Shown in pieces: positions 61,845 through 64,000 of a DNA stretch of 64,000 nucleotides (positions are counted from its first letter, which is position 1; every line of letters begins with the position of its first letter). The translations under genes and the position numbers were made by a program. The notes beneath the pieces were generated by a model. It saw nothing but the letters and a program-made list of their open reading frames with translations, was not told the origin of the DNA and searched no databases. Source of the DNA: an uncultured Alkalilimnicola sp. (lineage in GTDB: Bacteria > Pseudomonadota > Gammaproteobacteria > Nitrococcales > AK92); assembly GCA_937951875.1 (NCBI GenBank), contig CALGAN010000035.1, positions 1 through 64,000 of the forward strand, read 5' to 3'.

Positions 61845-62501
61845 TCAGCGGCCGAGCGCTTGCAGCAGACGCTGCTTCACCTCTTCCACCGGCCCCAGGC
61901 CGTTGATCGACACATAGCGCGGCGCCTGCGGATCGCCGCTGGCGGCCCAGGACGAGTAGTAGTCGACCAGCGGCTTGGTCTGCTCGTGATAGACCTTCAG
62001 GCGCTTGCGCACCGTCTCTTCCTTGTCGTCGTCGCGCTGCACCAGCGGCTCGCCGGTGACGTCGTCCACGCCCTCGACCTTGGGCGGGTTGAAGCGGACG
62101 TGATAGACGCGGCCGGAACCGGGATGCACGCGCCGACCGCTCATGCGGCTGACGATCTCCTCGTCGTCCACCTGGATCTCGACCACCACGTCGATCTTGA
62201 TGCCGTCGGCCTTCAGCGCGTCGGCCTGGGCGATGGTGCGCGGGAAGCCGTCGAACAGATAGCCGTTACGGCAATCGGGCTGGGCGATGCGCTCCTTGAC
62301 CAGGCCGATGATGATGTCGTCGGACACCAGCCCGCCGGCATCCATGACCTTCTTGGCCTCCAGACCCAGCGGGGTGCCGGCCTTGACCGCGGCACGCAGC
62401 ATGTCGCCGGTGGAGATCTGCGGGATGCCCAACGCCTCGACGATGAACCCCGCCTGGGTCCCCTTGCCCGCTCCGGGCGGCCCTAAAAGAATGACTCGCA
62501 T
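61845..62501 (-). CDS. adk: Adenylate kinase
   Basis: Interconverts ATP + AMP and 2 ADP. 218 residues, long form with a LID domain. The P-loop GPPGAGKGT is at 7-15, FDGFPRT near 85-91 binds AMP, and the LID region (SGRRVHPGSGRVYHV) lacks the four zinc cysteines, as in gammaproteobacterial enzymes. GAGG lies upstream of ATG 62501. A single-gene unit with its own terminator; a 307-base gap upstream (62502-62808) shows nothing I can assign beyond the likely adk promoter. Confidence 0.97.
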   Translation of the reverse strand: MRVILLGPPGAGKGTQAGFIVEALGIPQISTGDMLRAAVKAGTPLGLEAKKVMDAGGLVSDDIIIGLVKERIAQPDCRNGYLFDGFPRTIAQADALKADGIKIDVVVEIQVDDEEIVSRMSGRRVHPGSGRVYHVRFNPPKVEGVDDVTGEPLVQRDDDKEETVRKRLKVYHEQTKPLVDYYSSWAASGDPQAPRYVSINGLGPVEEVKQRLLQALGR

Positions 62502-62808
62502 GGCGTCAACCTCTGCATGAAAGGAAAAACTGCTGCGACCGGGGCCGCGCTGCAGCGCGATCCGTCCCGGAGGCCGATATTCTTGTTCGTCGCTTCCGGC
62601 CGCCGCCGGCGTTACGCCGATGTCGTCTTGCGGCCGCGGCCGATGAGCGCATGGCGGGCGCTTCAGCAAGGGAGCGAGACGCGGTCACGGCACTGGCGGG
62701 CCATGTCTCGCCGACGCCCGCGCGCCGAGGGCGCGGTCAGCCCCAAACCGGCCCCGAGGGTAGCATCCACTGGGAGGCCCTGCAACGCTGGCGCGGGTAT
62801 TCACCAGG

Positions 62809-63578
<770 letters not shown>

Positions 63579-63579
<1 letters not shown>

Positions 63580-64000
63580 CAGCGGCGGCGTAGGGCGGTG
63601 AGACCTTTCTCGGTCAGAAGGTAAATCATATCGCCGTCGACCACCGGCGTGGCGACGAAGCCGCCGCCCACGTCCTGGCGGCGCAGCAGCTCGCCGTCGC
63701 GGGCCGACAGCCAATTCAGATAGCCCTCGCTGTCGCCGACCAGCACGTAGTCGGCGACCACCGCCGGGCCGGTCAGGGTCAGGCCGCGCAGCTGATCCTG
63801 GCGCCAGATCGAAGCGCCACTGAAACGGTCGAACGCCCAGACGCGGTTGGAGGCGTCGGTAACGTAAAGCCGCGCCGGATCGGTCGCCAGCCCGGCATAG
63901 GCCGACAGCTCCCGGTCCCAGCGGATGCGGCCGCTGCTGCCGTCGACCGCCGCCAGTCGGCCCTGGTAGCCGACCAGGTAAATGTCGCCGCGGTAGAACA
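63579..64000 (-). CDS. bamB: BamB outer-membrane assembly lipoprotein (3' part)
   Basis: Only the last ~140 residues are in the window; the frame runs off the right end. PQQ-type beta-propeller blades are visible: GDIYLVGYQG, YAGLATDPARLYVTDASNRV and VADYVLVGDSEGYLNWLSARDG. BamB helps the BAM complex fold outer-membrane proteins. The signal peptide and lipobox would lie beyond the edge. The stop shares a base with the NRDE start. Its usual partners (der, hisS) would be outside the window. Confidence 0.85.

Overview
The window is a GC-rich bacterial chromosome segment, most likely from a gammaproteobacterium. The pointers are AcnB, GlnS, PdxH, BamB and YnfA homologues, a DUF3581 protein, and an initiator tRNA very close to that of Escherichia coli. 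I cannot name a genus. No phage, insertion sequence, CRISPR array or plasmid gene was seen.

Layout. (1) 1-3955: housekeeping genes acnB (5' end missing) and glnS on the plus strand. A terminator, a possible small RNA and the glnS promoter lie between them. (2) 3956-4302: dispersed intergenic repeats. (3) 4303-32506: a large exopolysaccharide/exosortase locus. It holds a locus ATPase, the TPR lipoprotein PrsT, an exosortase fused to an EpsI domain, an Alg13/Alg14-like glycosyltransferase pair, further GT2 and GT4 enzymes, a Wzy-like polymerase/ligase, an FrhB-like iron-sulfur protein, two pyruvyl transferases, an ABC flippase, a BY-kinase, a Wzz-like chain-length protein, an outer-membrane barrel, a short Wza-like exporter, one CTERM-sorted protein and a WcaJ-like priming transferase. 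Nearly all are on the minus strand. The locus is split by a plus-strand island (16217-19980) of a QueC-like PP-loop enzyme, a lipoprotein and a large secreted protein of unknown function. This island is the least explained part of the window.

(4) 32917-33491: initiator tRNA-Met with promoter and terminator, then a gene-free stretch with three DnaA boxes. (5) 33492-47107: an accessory metabolic and stress region with an SDR enzyme, an AhpD-like protein, a NUDIX-MBL fusion, a catalase with a likely OxyR site and a downstream ankyrin gene, an M48-like membrane protein that has lost both catalytic histidines, a DUF3581 protein, thioesterase, KAS III, YnfA and enoyl-CoA hydratase. (6) 47202-58338: panB, an OsmC protein, two orphan branched-chain-amino-acid-type binding proteins, an AIM24-like protein paired with an active M48 protease, an M23 peptidase overlapping that protease tail to tail, an RRM protein, a zinc alcohol dehydrogenase and a tartronate-semialdehyde reductase/hydroxypyruvate isomerase pair. 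(7) 58455-64000: a large unknown protein, pdxH, nfeD, adk, an NRDE protein and the 3' part of bamB.

How the genes fit together. The exopolysaccharide locus looks complete for priming, assembly, flipping, polymerisation, length control and export of an acidic, probably pyruvylated polymer, coupled to exosortase sorting of at least one envelope protein. Clusters of ATTAG/CTAAT half-sites and a long AT palindrome in its otherwise rare AT-rich gaps suggest shared regulation.
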